Positions 25,316 to 33,466 of a stretch of 64,000 bases of DNA are shown piece after piece. The stretch's first letter is position 1. Every line of letters starts with the position of its first letter. Source of the DNA: Pseudoflavonifractor sp902362925 (GTDB lineage Bacteria > Bacillota > Clostridia > Oscillospirales > Oscillospiraceae); NCBI GenBank assembly GCA_902362925.1, contig CABIYL010000012.1. One strand, written 5' to 3'. A model generated the notes under the pieces. That model worked only from the letters and a program-made list of their open reading frames with translations. It was not told the DNA's origin and made no database searches. The translations under genes and the position numbers were made by a program.

Positions 25316-26158
25316 ATGTTATATGAGCGATTTGACAGGGAGGAAATCTGTCCTGCCCTGCCGAAGGGGGCGACGGAAATCTCCCTGACGTCCTATGCCA
25401 GAGAGAATATCGGCGCTCTGGCGGACGGAGCGCGCTGGGGTGTGCTGATTCTGCCCGGCGGCGGCTACCGGCTGACCGCAGACAGCGAGGCCGAGCCGGT
25501 GGCGCTGGACTTTCTCCACGGCGGAGTGCAGACCTTTGTGCTGCGCTACAGCGTGGAGCCCGACCAGTGGCCCCAGGCATTTCTGGAGGCTGCCGCGTCT
25601 CTGGCCTTTATCCGCCGGAATGCGGCCAAGTACGGCATCCGTCCCGACCGTATTGCGGTGTGCGGCTTTTCCGCCGGCGGACACCTGGCGGGCTGCCTGG
25701 CCAATCTGTGGGCCGACCCCATTATCGGCGAGAAGCTGGGCCTGACGGCGGAGGAGGTGCGGCCCGATGCGGCCATCCTCAGCTATCCGGTGATCTCGGC
25801 GGGGGAGTGGGGGCTCAGGGACTGTACCCAAAGGCTGACCGGCCGGGAGGAGCTTTCCACCGCGCTGGAAAAGCTGTCCCTGGAGAAGAGCGTCACGGCG
25901 GGCAATCCGCCCACCTTCCTCTGGACAACCGACACTGACTGCACCGTGCCGCCGGAAAACACCCTGCTCTATGCCTGTGCCCTGCGGCGGCAGGGGGTGC
26001 CTCTGGAGCTCCACTACTACGGCTACGGCCCCCACGCCATGGCCACCGCCACCAGCGAGGCGGCGGGTGATCCGGGCTGGCAGGACGAGCAGGCAGCCAC
26101 CTGGCTGCCCCTGTGCGTCCGCTGGCTGCAGCGGGAGACCTGGCGGAACAAGGACTGA
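25316..26158 (+). CDS. alpha/beta hydrolase, xylan-esterase/Aes type
   Basis: 280-residue cytoplasmic serine hydrolase of the BD-FAE/COG0657 type. Oxyanion segment LPGGGY (residues 46-51), nucleophile Ser119 in GFSAGG, acid in TDTDCTVP and His in GYGPHAMA give a complete triad. Close relatives act on acetylated sugars or small acyl esters; the substrate here is unknown. The ATG at 25316 follows GGAGGAAG. The next gene, an SDR, starts 12 bp later, so the two probably form an operon. Confidence 0.88.
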   Translation: MLYERFDREEICPALPKGATEISLTSYARENIGALADGARWGVLILPGGGYRLTADSEAEPVALDFLHGGVQTFVLRYSVEPDQWPQAFLEAAASLAFIRRNAAKYGIRPDRIAVCGFSAGGHLAGCLANLWADPIIGEKLGLTAEEVRPDAAILSYPVISAGEWGLRDCTQRLTGREELSTALEKLSLEKSVTAGNPPTFLWTTDTDCTVPPENTLLYACALRRQGVPLELHYYGYGPHAMATATSEAAGDPGWQDEQAATWLPLCVRWLQRETWRNKD

Positions 26159-26170
26159 GGAGGAACGGAC

Positions 26171-26908
26171 ATGGAACAGAAGACGGCGCTGATTACCGGC
26201 GCGTCCCGGGGCATCGGCGCGGCCACGGCCCGGCGGCTGGCCCGTGCGGGGTACGCTGTGGCGGTGAACTACTGCAACAGCGAGGAAAGAGCCCTTGGCC
26301 TGGTGGAGGAGCTGCGGGCGGAAGGACATACCGCAATGGCGGTGCGTGCCGACGTATCCGACCCGGAGCAGGTACAGGCTATGGTTGACAATGTGTTGGA
26401 TAAATTTTGTCAACTTGACATTCTGGTATGCAATGCCGGCAGGAGCTGGGTGGGCCTGCTGGGGGATATGACCGTGGCGGAGTGGCGGGAATTGTTCTCC
26501 GTCAACCTGGACAGCGTATTTTACTGCTGTAAAGCGGTGCTGCCCCACATGATTCACCGGAAAAAGGGCAGAATTATCACCGTTTCCTCCATGTGGGGCC
26601 AGGTGGGCGCCTCCTGCGAGGCGGCCTACTCCGCCTCCAAGGCGGGCGTCATCGGCCTGACAAAGGCCCTGGCCAAGGAGCTTGGACCCTCCGGAATTGC
26701 GGTAAACTGCGTGGCACCGGGGGTAATCGACACGGAAATGAACAAAAATCTCACCGGCGAGGACCTGGACGCCCTCCGGGAGGAGACGCCTCTGGAGCGC
26801 ATCGGCAAAGCGGAGGATGTGGCGGAAAGTGTGCTGTTTTTGGCGTCGGAAGGGGCGGATTTCATCACCGGACAGGTGCTTTGTCCCAACGGCGGGCTGA
26901 TTATCTGA
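26171..26908 (+). CDS. short-chain dehydrogenase/reductase (FabG-like)
   Basis: 245-residue SDR of the classical type. Cofactor motif TGASRGIG (residues 9-16), NAG motif CNAGRSW, catalytic Ser in ITVSSMWG, Tyr153 and Lys157 in YSASKAG. The protein strongly resembles 3-oxoacyl-ACP reductase FabG, but pairing with an esterase rather than fatty-acid genes argues for another alcohol/ketone substrate. It is the second gene of a two-gene unit; a strong divergence in regulation begins after it with the livJ promoter. Confidence 0.92.
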   Translation: MEQKTALITGASRGIGAATARRLARAGYAVAVNYCNSEERALGLVEELRAEGHTAMAVRADVSDPEQVQAMVDNVLDKFCQLDILVCNAGRSWVGLLGDMTVAEWRELFSVNLDSVFYCCKAVLPHMIHRKKGRIITVSSMWGQVGASCEAAYSASKAGVIGLTKALAKELGPSGIAVNCVAPGVIDTEMNKNLTGEDLDALREETPLERIGKAEDVAESVLFLASEGADFITGQVLCPNGGLII

Positions 26909-27007
26909 CCAGCAAAAACGGCCTGAGAAACCGGGAAAAAAGGGACATTGGTACAAAGCGCCCAGAGAAGGAAGGACAGAAAGACCTCCTGTTGTGCAAG
27001 AATGAGG

Positions 27008-27042
27008 TTGACAATTCCGGAGGCGAAGATTATAATTGTCAA
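27008..27042 (+). promoter_or_regulatory. livJ promoter embedded in a perfect dyad
   Basis: -35 TTGACA (27008-27013), 17-bp spacer, -10 TATAAT (27031-27036): a perfect consensus promoter. The same bases belong to a 9-bp inverted repeat, TTGACAATT (27008-27016) and AATTGTCAA (27034-27042), that covers both promoter boxes. A protein bound to this dyad would block RNA polymerase, so a dedicated repressor is inferred. Confidence 0.85.
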
Positions 27043-27065
27043 CAACCTTAAAGGAGGTAAATGAA

Positions 27066-28271
27066 ATGAAGAAGTTTCGTGTTCTCTCTCTCGTAATGGC
27101 CTCCGCGCTGTGCCTCTCCATGCTCGCCGGCTGCGGAAACGACTCCACCGGCGGCGACACCTCCGGTGACAACACCCCCGCTCCCAGCGGCAGCACCCAG
27201 GAGACCGCCGGCACCATCAAGATCGGCGGCATCGGCCCCCTGACCGGCGACGCCGCCGTGTACGGCATGGCCACCAAGCAGGGCGCTGAGATTGCCATCC
27301 AGGAGATTAACGCTCTGGGCGGCCTGCAGTTCTCCCTGGACTTCCAGGACGACGAGGGCGACACCGAGAAGGCTGTCAACGCCTATAATAACCTGAAGGA
27401 CTCCGGCACCCAGATCATCTACGGCTGCACCACCACCAACCCCTGCATCTCCGTGGCGGGCGAGACCAACGCCGACCGCTACTTCCAGCTGACCCCCTCC
27501 GCCTCCTCCACCAAGGTGACTGAGGGCCGCGACAATGTGTTCCAGGTCTGCTTCACCGACCCCAACCAGGGCAAGACCGCTGCCAACTACATCAAGGACA
27601 ACAACCTGGGCACCAAGATTGCCGCCATCTACAACAACTCCGACGCCTACTCCACCGGCATCTACAACGCCTTTGCCGAGGAGGCCGAGGCCATCGGCCT
27701 GGAGGTTGTGACCTCCCAGACCTTCCCCGACGACAAGAACACCGACTTCACCGTGCAGCTGAGCGCCGCCAAGGAAGCCGGCGCCGACCTGGTGTTCATG
27801 CCCATCTACTACACCCCCGCTTCCCTGATCCTGAACCAGGCCAAGAGCATGGGCTATGAGCCCACCTTCTTCGGCTGCGACGGTATGGACGGCATCCTGG
27901 ACATGGACGGCTTCGACGCCTCCCTGGCTGAGGGCCTGATGCTGATGACCCCCTTCAACGCCTGGGCCACCGACGAGCGCACCGTCAACTTCGTAAACGA
28001 GTACGAGGCTGCCTACGGCGGCACCCCCAACCAGTTCGCCGCTGACGCCTACGACTGCATGTACGCCATCTATGAGGCCTGCACCGCCGCCGGCATCACC
28101 GCCGACATGGACCACGAGACCATCTGCGACAAGCTCATCGAGACCTTCACCAGCAGCGACTTCAGCGTGGACGGCCTGACCGGTACCGGCATGACCTGGT
28201 CCGCAAACGGCGAGGTCTCCAAGGCCCCCGTCGTCGTCAAGGTTGAGGGCGGCGTGTACGTCACCCAGTAA
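27066..28271 (+). CDS. livJ: branched-chain amino-acid ABC transporter substrate-binding lipoprotein
   Basis: 401-residue extracytoplasmic binding protein of the LivJ family. A signal peptide with lipobox LAGC (lipidated Cys23) is followed by a Thr/Gly/Pro-rich linker and the two-lobed periplasmic-binding fold (IKIGGIGPLTGDAAVYGMATKQGAEIAI). The ATG at 27066 follows AAAGGAGG. It heads the complete livJHMGF operon. Its codon usage suggests high expression, matching the strong promoter. Ligands are most likely Leu/Ile/Val, though LivJ homologues may bind other amides or amino acids. Confidence 0.95.
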   Translation: MKKFRVLSLVMASALCLSMLAGCGNDSTGGDTSGDNTPAPSGSTQETAGTIKIGGIGPLTGDAAVYGMATKQGAEIAIQEINALGGLQFSLDFQDDEGDTEKAVNAYNNLKDSGTQIIYGCTTTNPCISVAGETNADRYFQLTPSASSTKVTEGRDNVFQVCFTDPNQGKTAANYIKDNNLGTKIAAIYNNSDAYSTGIYNAFAEEAEAIGLEVVTSQTFPDDKNTDFTVQLSAAKEAGADLVFMPIYYTPASLILNQAKSMGYEPTFFGCDGMDGILDMDGFDASLAEGLMLMTPFNAWATDERTVNFVNEYEAAYGGTPNQFAADAYDCMYAIYEACTAAGITADMDHETICDKLIETFTSSDFSVDGLTGTGMTWSANGEVSKAPVVVKVEGGVYVTQ

Positions 28272-28504
28272 TTTCACCCTGAGAACAATCTGTTTGAAAG
28301 GGGCCCGGCGGAGGGCTGCCGAAGATACGGCGGCCCTCTGCCTGCATTATAAGCAGTGAGGGGCGGTAAGGCCGGCGGCACACGTGCCGCCGGGCTTTCT
28401 GCCCTGCATGGGGCCCATCTGAAACATCCACACGCCCGGCACGTGGACGCTTCAGATGCGCCCCAAGACCCGCGGAACCCGCCGCGGGAGAGAGAAAGAG
28501 AGAG
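28272..28504 (+). other. structured livJ-livH intercistronic region
   Basis: 233 bp without a gene. Three strong hairpins follow one another: 28311-28338 (GAGGGC/GCCCTC type), 28371-28395 (CCGGCGGCAC/GTGCCGCCGG) and 28410-28464 (14-bp arms with one mismatch). None has a convincing U-tract. Such structures after a binding-protein gene commonly protect its mRNA and lower expression of downstream membrane genes. Confidence 0.6.
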
Positions 28505-29422
28505 GTGAAGGATTTGAACATCCTCCAGAACCTGATCAACGGTGTGGGCCTGGGCAGCGTGTACGCCATCATCGCCCTGGGCTATACCATGGTCTACGGC
28601 ATCGCAAAGATGCTCAACTTCGCCCATGGCGACGTCATCATGGTGGGCGCGTACGTATGCTTCTTTACCGTCAGCGCCTTTACCGACTCCCCCATTGCCG
28701 GCGGTCTGCTGGGCATCCTGCTGGCCGTTGTGGTGTGTACCGTGCTGGGCGTGGTCATCGAGCGCCTGGCCTACAAGCCCCTGCGGCAGGCGGCCTCCCT
28801 GGCCGTGCTCATCACCGCTATCGGCGTGAGCTACTTCCTCCAGAACGCGGCGCTGCTGCTGTGGGGCTCCGACACCAAGGTGTTCCCCAGCTTCCTGAGC
28901 CAGATGCTCTCCAAGCTGCCCGGCGGCGGCTCCGTCACCGTGCTGGGCTGCACCGTGGCCTACACCACCATCTTCAATATGCTGGTGTGCGTGATCATCA
29001 TGGTGGGCCTGACCCTGTTCACCAGCCGCAGCAAGATGGGCAAGGCCATGCGCGCCTGCTCTGAGAACAAGGACGCCGCCCGGCTCATGGGTATCAACGT
29101 GGACACCACCATCTCCATCACCTTTGCCATCGGCTCCGCTCTGGCGGCCATCGCCGGTGTGCTGCTGTGCTCCACCTACCCCACCCTGACCCCCACCACC
29201 GGCTCCATGCCCGGTATCCGCGCCTTTACCGCCGCCGTGTTCGGCGGCATCGGCTCCATCCCCGGCGCCCTGCTGGGCGGTGTGCTGCTGGGCGTCATCG
29301 AGATCTTTGCCAAGTCCTTCTCCACCGAGCTGTCCGACGCGGTGGTGTTCGCGGTGCTGATTGTGGTGCTGCTGGTCAAGCCCACCGGCCTGCTGGGCAA
29401 GCAGATCCGTGAGAAAGTGTGA
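28505..29422 (+). CDS. livH: branched-chain amino-acid ABC permease LivH
   Basis: Inner-membrane permease, 305 residues with about eight helices. Hallmarks are NGVGLGSVYAIIALGYTMVYGIAKMLNFAHGDVIMVGAY near the N-terminus and the cytoplasmic loop MGKAMRACSENKDAARLMGIN that contacts the ATPases. GTG at 28505 is the reported start, but TTG at 28514, preceded by AGGTGA, is a good alternative giving a protein three residues shorter. livM follows 10 bp downstream. Confidence 0.95.
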   Translation: MKDLNILQNLINGVGLGSVYAIIALGYTMVYGIAKMLNFAHGDVIMVGAYVCFFTVSAFTDSPIAGGLLGILLAVVVCTVLGVVIERLAYKPLRQAASLAVLITAIGVSYFLQNAALLLWGSDTKVFPSFLSQMLSKLPGGGSVTVLGCTVAYTTIFNMLVCVIIMVGLTLFTSRSKMGKAMRACSENKDAARLMGINVDTTISITFAIGSALAAIAGVLLCSTYPTLTPTTGSMPGIRAFTAAVFGGIGSIPGALLGGVLLGVIEIFAKSFSTELSDAVVFAVLIVVLLVKPTGLLGKQIREKV

Positions 29423-29432
29423 GGTGGAAGAG

Positions 29433-30518
29433 ATGAAAACCGTATCTACCCGCCGCCGCCGTCTCGTCAGCAACTCCATCACCTACGGCATTGTCATTGC
29501 GGCCTATGTTATCATCCAGATCCTCATGGCGGGAGACAACCTGAGCAACTCCCTCCAGAGCCAGCTGATCCCCATCTGCGCCTACGTGGTCATGGCTGTG
29601 GCCCTGAACCTGGTGGTGGGCATCTCCGGCGAGCTGAGCCTGGGCCACGCCGGCTTTATGAGCGTGGGCGCCTTCTCCGGCGTCATCGCTGCCACCTGCC
29701 TCCAGAACACCATCCCCTCCGACGCCCTGCGTCTGGCCGTCTCCATGGTGGTGGGCGCCATCTGCGCCGGTGTGGCCGGCTTCATCGTGGGCGTGCCTGT
29801 GCTCCGCCTGCGGGGCGACTACCTGGCCATCGTCACCCTGGCCTTCGGCGAGATCATCAAGAACATCATCAACGTGCTCTACATCGGCCTGGACGATGAG
29901 GGCCTCCACCTCTCCCTGGAGAGTGAGGCCGCTCTGGGCCTGGGCGAGGGCGGCAAGGCCATCCTCTCCGGCCCCATGGGCGCCACCGGCATCAACAAGA
30001 TCTCCTCCTTCACCGCCGGCTTCATCCTGGTGCTCATCACCATCACCGTGGTGCTGAACCTGGTCAACAGCCGCTCCGGCCGTGCCATCATGGCCATGCG
30101 GGACAACCGCATCGCCGCCGAGAGCGTGGGCATCGGCGCCACCAAGTACAAGCTCATGGCCTTTGTCACCTCCGCCGTGCTGGCCGGTGCCGCCGGTACC
30201 CTCTACGCCATGAACTACTCCTCCGTCACCGCCAAGAAATTCGACTTCAACACCTCCATCCTCATCCTGGTCTTCGTGGTGCTGGGCGGCATCGGCAACA
30301 TCCGGGGCTCCATCATCGCCGCGGCCTTCCTCACCGTGCTGCCTGAGCTGCTGCGCAGCCTGAACCTGGATAAGTACCGGATGCTGGTGTATGCCATCGT
30401 CCTCATCCTGGTCATGATCGCCACCAACAACGCGGCTATCCGGGGCTTCTTCGCCCAGCTGAAGAGTCGCCTGAGCAAAAAAGACCGGGAAGAGCAGAAG
30501 GGAGGCGCGGCACAGTGA
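29433..30518 (+). CDS. livM: branched-chain amino-acid ABC permease LivM
   Basis: Second permease of the importer, 361 residues with about ten helices. Conserved LivM features include LNLVVGISGELSLGHAGFMSVGAF, RLRGDYLAIVTLAFGEI and the ATPase-contact loop GRAIMAMRDNRIAAESVGI. The start at 29433 was chosen from the GAGGTGGAAGAG SD. The stop overlaps the GTG of livG (GTGA). Confidence 0.95.
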   Translation: MKTVSTRRRRLVSNSITYGIVIAAYVIIQILMAGDNLSNSLQSQLIPICAYVVMAVALNLVVGISGELSLGHAGFMSVGAFSGVIAATCLQNTIPSDALRLAVSMVVGAICAGVAGFIVGVPVLRLRGDYLAIVTLAFGEIIKNIINVLYIGLDDEGLHLSLESEAALGLGEGGKAILSGPMGATGINKISSFTAGFILVLITITVVLNLVNSRSGRAIMAMRDNRIAAESVGIGATKYKLMAFVTSAVLAGAAGTLYAMNYSSVTAKKFDFNTSILILVFVVLGGIGNIRGSIIAAAFLTVLPELLRSLNLDKYRMLVYAIVLILVMIATNNAAIRGFFAQLKSRLSKKDREEQKGGAAQ

Positions 30519-31366
30519 GCAGACCACCTCGTCCTGAGACCAAGCTGGTCCCCGTGCCCAGCAAGAACATGATCCCCGAGCGGGACATCGACAAGGACCC
30601 CATCCTGGAGGCCCAGCATCTGGGCATCGACTTCGGCGGTCTGACCGCCGTGGATGACTTCAACATGGCCATCGGCCGCACCGAGATCGCCGGCCTCATC
30701 GGCCCCAACGGCGCGGGCAAGACCACCGTCTTCAACCTGCTGACCAAGGTGTACCAGCCCACCCGCGGCACCGTGCTGCTGGACGGCGTGGACACCCACA
30801 ACATGAACACCGTCCAGGTCAACCGGGCCGGTATCGCTCGTACCTTCCAGAACATCCGCCTGTTCTCCAACCTGAGCGTGGAGGACAACGTGAAGATCGG
30901 CCTGCACAATCAGGTGGGCTGCGGCATGTGGCAGAGCATCTTCCGCCTGCCCGGCTACTGGAAGAGCGAGAAGCTGGCCCATGAGCGGGCCCTGGAGCTG
31001 CTGAGCATCTTCGACATGCAGGATCTGGCCAACGCCAAGGCGGGCAGCCTGCCCTACGGCGCCCAGCGCCGGCTGGAGATCGTCCGCGCCCTGGCCACCA
31101 ACCCGTCTCTGCTGCTGCTGGATGAGCCCGCCGCCGGCATGAACCCCTCTGAGACCTCCGAGCTGATGGACAATATCGTCAAAATCCGCGACACCTTCCA
31201 GATCGCCATCCTGCTCATTGAGCACGACATGAACCTGGTCATGGGCATCTGCGAGGGCATCTGCGTGCTCAACTTCGGCCAGGTCATCGCCAAGGGCACC
31301 CCCCAGGAGATTCAGAACAACCCGGAGGTCATCAAGGCCTACCTGGGCACCGGAAGGAGTGAGTGA
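30515..31366 (+). CDS. livG: branched-chain amino-acid ABC ATPase LivG
   Basis: 283-residue ABC ATPase. Walker A GPNGAGKT, Q-loop in TFQNIRLFSNL, a variant signature region SLPYGAQRRLEI (YGAQ replacing LSGGQ, usual in LivG), Walker B LLLLDEPAAGMN and H-loop IEHD. An N-terminal extension of about 35 residues (PPRPETKLVPVPSKN...) precedes the usual start at ILEAQHLGIDFGGL; it is either real or shows that translation begins later. The GTG start overlaps the livM stop. Confidence 0.95.
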   Translation: MSRPPRPETKLVPVPSKNMIPERDIDKDPILEAQHLGIDFGGLTAVDDFNMAIGRTEIAGLIGPNGAGKTTVFNLLTKVYQPTRGTVLLDGVDTHNMNTVQVNRAGIARTFQNIRLFSNLSVEDNVKIGLHNQVGCGMWQSIFRLPGYWKSEKLAHERALELLSIFDMQDLANAKAGSLPYGAQRRLEIVRALATNPSLLLLDEPAAGMNPSETSELMDNIVKIRDTFQIAILLIEHDMNLVMGICEGICVLNFGQVIAKGTPQEIQNNPEVIKAYLGTGRSE

Positions 31367-31370
31367 CGCC

Positions 31371-32078
31371 GTGGCCATGCTGAACGTAGAGAACATCAAT
31401 GTGTATTACGGCGCTATCCACGCCGTCAAGGGCGTCTCCTTCACCGTGGAGGAGGGGGAGATCATCACCCTCATCGGCGCCAACGGCGCCGGCAAGTCCA
31501 CCATCCTGAAGACCGTGTCCGGCCTGCTCCACAGCCACACCGGCTCCATCACCTTCCAGGGTGAGAACATCGGCGGCGTCCCCGCCCACAAGCTCATCCC
31601 CAAGGGAATGGCCCAGGTGCCCGAGGGCCGCGCCGTGTTTCTCCAGATGAGCGTGGAGGAGAACCTGCAGATGGGCGGCTATACCCGCCCCGCCGCCGAG
31701 ATTCCCGACAGCCTGGAGCGGGTGTACGCCCAGTTCCCCCGGCTGAAGGAGCGGCGCAAGCAGGTGGCCGGCACCCTGTCCGGCGGCGAGCAGCAGATGC
31801 TGGCCATGGGCCGCGCCCTCATGTCCAAGCCCAAGCTGCTGATGCTGGACGAGCCCTCCATGGGCCTGGCCCCCATTCTGGTGGACCAGATTTTCGACAT
31901 CATCAAGGAGCTCCACAAGGCGGGCACCACCATCCTGCTGGTGGAGCAGAACGCCCAGATGGCCCTGTCCGTGGCCGACCGTGGCTACGTGCTGGAGACC
32001 GGCAAGGTGGTCTCCACCGGCACCGGCGCCGCCCTGCTCCAGGACGAGAGCGTCAAGAAGGCCTACCTGGGCGGCTGA
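31371..32078 (+). CDS. livF: branched-chain amino-acid ABC ATPase LivF
   Basis: 235-residue ABC ATPase that pairs with LivG. Walker A GANGAGKST, signature LSGGEQQMLAMGRAL, Walker B LLMLDEPSMGLAP and H-loop VEQN. Start choice: the SD AAGGAG (31354-31359) favours GTG at 31371; the in-frame GTG at 31359 overlaps that SD, and ATG at 31377 is also possible. It is the last gene of the operon and is followed by a strong terminator. Confidence 0.95.
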   Translation: MAMLNVENINVYYGAIHAVKGVSFTVEEGEIITLIGANGAGKSTILKTVSGLLHSHTGSITFQGENIGGVPAHKLIPKGMAQVPEGRAVFLQMSVEENLQMGGYTRPAAEIPDSLERVYAQFPRLKERRKQVAGTLSGGEQQMLAMGRALMSKPKLLMLDEPSMGLAPILVDQIFDIIKELHKAGTTILLVEQNAQMALSVADRGYVLETGKVVSTGTGAALLQDESVKKAYLGG

Positions 32079-32096
32079 TTTCCTAAAATTATGTGT

Positions 32097-32134
32097 AAAA
32101 AAGTCCCGTGGACAGCGTCCACGGGACTTTTTTT
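32097..32134. terminator. bidirectional terminator (livF / cinA)
   Basis: Stem AAGTCCCGTGGAC / GTCCACGGGACTT with loop AGC, preceded by A-run and followed by T7. Shared by the convergent liv operon (+) and cinA operon (-). Confidence 0.93.
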
Positions 32135-32140
32135 GTTCTG

Positions 32141-33403
32141 TTACTGGTCCCGGTCAGGCAGGCCGGTGAGGTAACGCCGGACCATGTCGAAGGCGTTGGT
32201 GGCGGCCACAGTGCGGATACGGGCACGGCCGTTGATGAGGTGCAGCTCCCGGACCCGGGTGCCCTCGGGGGTGTCCAGGGCCACATAGATGAGGCCCACC
32301 GGGTTGTTCCGGTCGTCGGGATTGGGACCGGCCACGCCGGTGAGGGACACGGCCAGGTCGCAGCCCAGCACCTTCCGGGCGCCCTGGGCCATGGCCTGGG
32401 CCACCTGGGCGCTGACAGCGCCGAACTCATCCAGCATCTCCTGGGGCACGCCAAGAACCCCGGCCTTCACCTCGTTGGTGTAGCTCACCACGCCGCCCTT
32501 GAACACGGCGGAAGCGCCGGACAGGTCGGTGAGCCGCTTGGCCACCAGGCCGCCGGTGCAGGACTCGGCGGTGCCCAGCGTCAGTCCCTTCTCCTTCAGC
32601 AGGCCCAGCACAACCTCCTCCATGGAGGAGACATCGGCACCGTACACCAGGGGGCCAAAGATATCCCGGACCTCTTTTTCCACCGGGACGATGAGGGCAT
32701 GGGCCTCCTCCACGGTGGCGGCCTTGGCGGTGATGCGCAGCTCCACCTCGCCGGTCTTGGCGTAGGGGGCCAGGGTGGGGTTGGTGAGGGCGTTCATCCG
32801 GTCCCGCAGTTTTGCCTCCACCGCCGACTCGCCCATGCCGAAGATCTTCAGCGTCCGGGAGGCGATGACGCCGTCGGCCAGAGCCTGGAGATAGGGCACC
32901 GCACGGTGCTCAAACATGGGGGTGCACTCGTTGGGGGGACCGGGGAGCATAATGACCCGGACGCCGTCGGCCTCAAAGGCGCAGCCGGGGGCGGTGCCCC
33001 AGTCGTTGGAGAAGATGGTGCAGCCCTCGGGCAGGTAGGCCTGCTGGAGGTTGTTCTCCGTCATGGTTCCGCCGGGATGAAGCCGCTGGAAGTAGTCCCG
33101 GATGCGCTCAGCGGACTCCTCGTCATACACCAGCTTCTTGCCAAAGCACTCGGCCAGCACGTTCTTGGTCAGGTCGTCGCAGGTGGGACCCAGGCCGCCG
33201 GTGGTGATGATGATGTCCGCACGGCTCTTGGCGACTTCCACCGCCGCCTTCAGCCGCTGGGGATTGTCGCCCACCACGGTGTGGTAGTACACGTTGATGC
33301 CCAGGGCGCTCAGACCCTTGGAGAGCATTTGGGCGTCGGTGTTGGCGATGTTGCCCAGGAGCAGCTCGGTGCCCACTGCGATGAGTTCTGCGGTATGCGT
33401 CAT
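32141..33403 (-). CDS. cinA: CinA-like protein with nicotinamide-nucleotide amidase domain
   Basis: 420-residue two-domain protein: an N-terminal MoCF-fold (COG1058) domain (residues 1-170; AELIAVGTELLLGNIANTDA, TTGGLGPTCDD) and a C-terminal PncC domain (about 255-415; LGTAESCTGGLVAKRLTDLSGAS) with the catalytic Ser/Lys region. The PncC domain deamidates NMN in the pyridine nucleotide cycle. It is the last gene of a yifB-thiI-cinA unit. The ATG at 33403 (MTHTAELIAVG) follows CGGAGG; an upstream in-frame start is not family-like. Pairing with yifB/comM, a competence-linked gene, is notable but not proof of competence. Confidence 0.93.
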   Translation of the reverse strand: MTHTAELIAVGTELLLGNIANTDAQMLSKGLSALGINVYYHTVVGDNPQRLKAAVEVAKSRADIIITTGGLGPTCDDLTKNVLAECFGKKLVYDEESAERIRDYFQRLHPGGTMTENNLQQAYLPEGCTIFSNDWGTAPGCAFEADGVRVIMLPGPPNECTPMFEHRAVPYLQALADGVIASRTLKIFGMGESAVEAKLRDRMNALTNPTLAPYAKTGEVELRITAKAATVEEAHALIVPVEKEVRDIFGPLVYGADVSSMEEVVLGLLKEKGLTLGTAESCTGGLVAKRLTDLSGASAVFKGGVVSYTNEVKAGVLGVPQEMLDEFGAVSAQVAQAMAQGARKVLGCDLAVSLTGVAGPNPDDRNNPVGLIYVALDTPEGTRVRELHLINGRARIRTVAATNAFDMVRRYLTGLPDRDQ

Positions 33404-33466
33404 AATAAAAGACCTCCGAAACGCCGGGAGAGTCCCGGCCAATAAGATATGTGTCAGGAGGGGCGA

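Noticed and set aside
24311..26158. Long plus-strand frame running through the N gap and tRNA-Val
   Set aside because: It is open only because Ns are translated as unknown residues; the true gene is the esterase starting at 25316.
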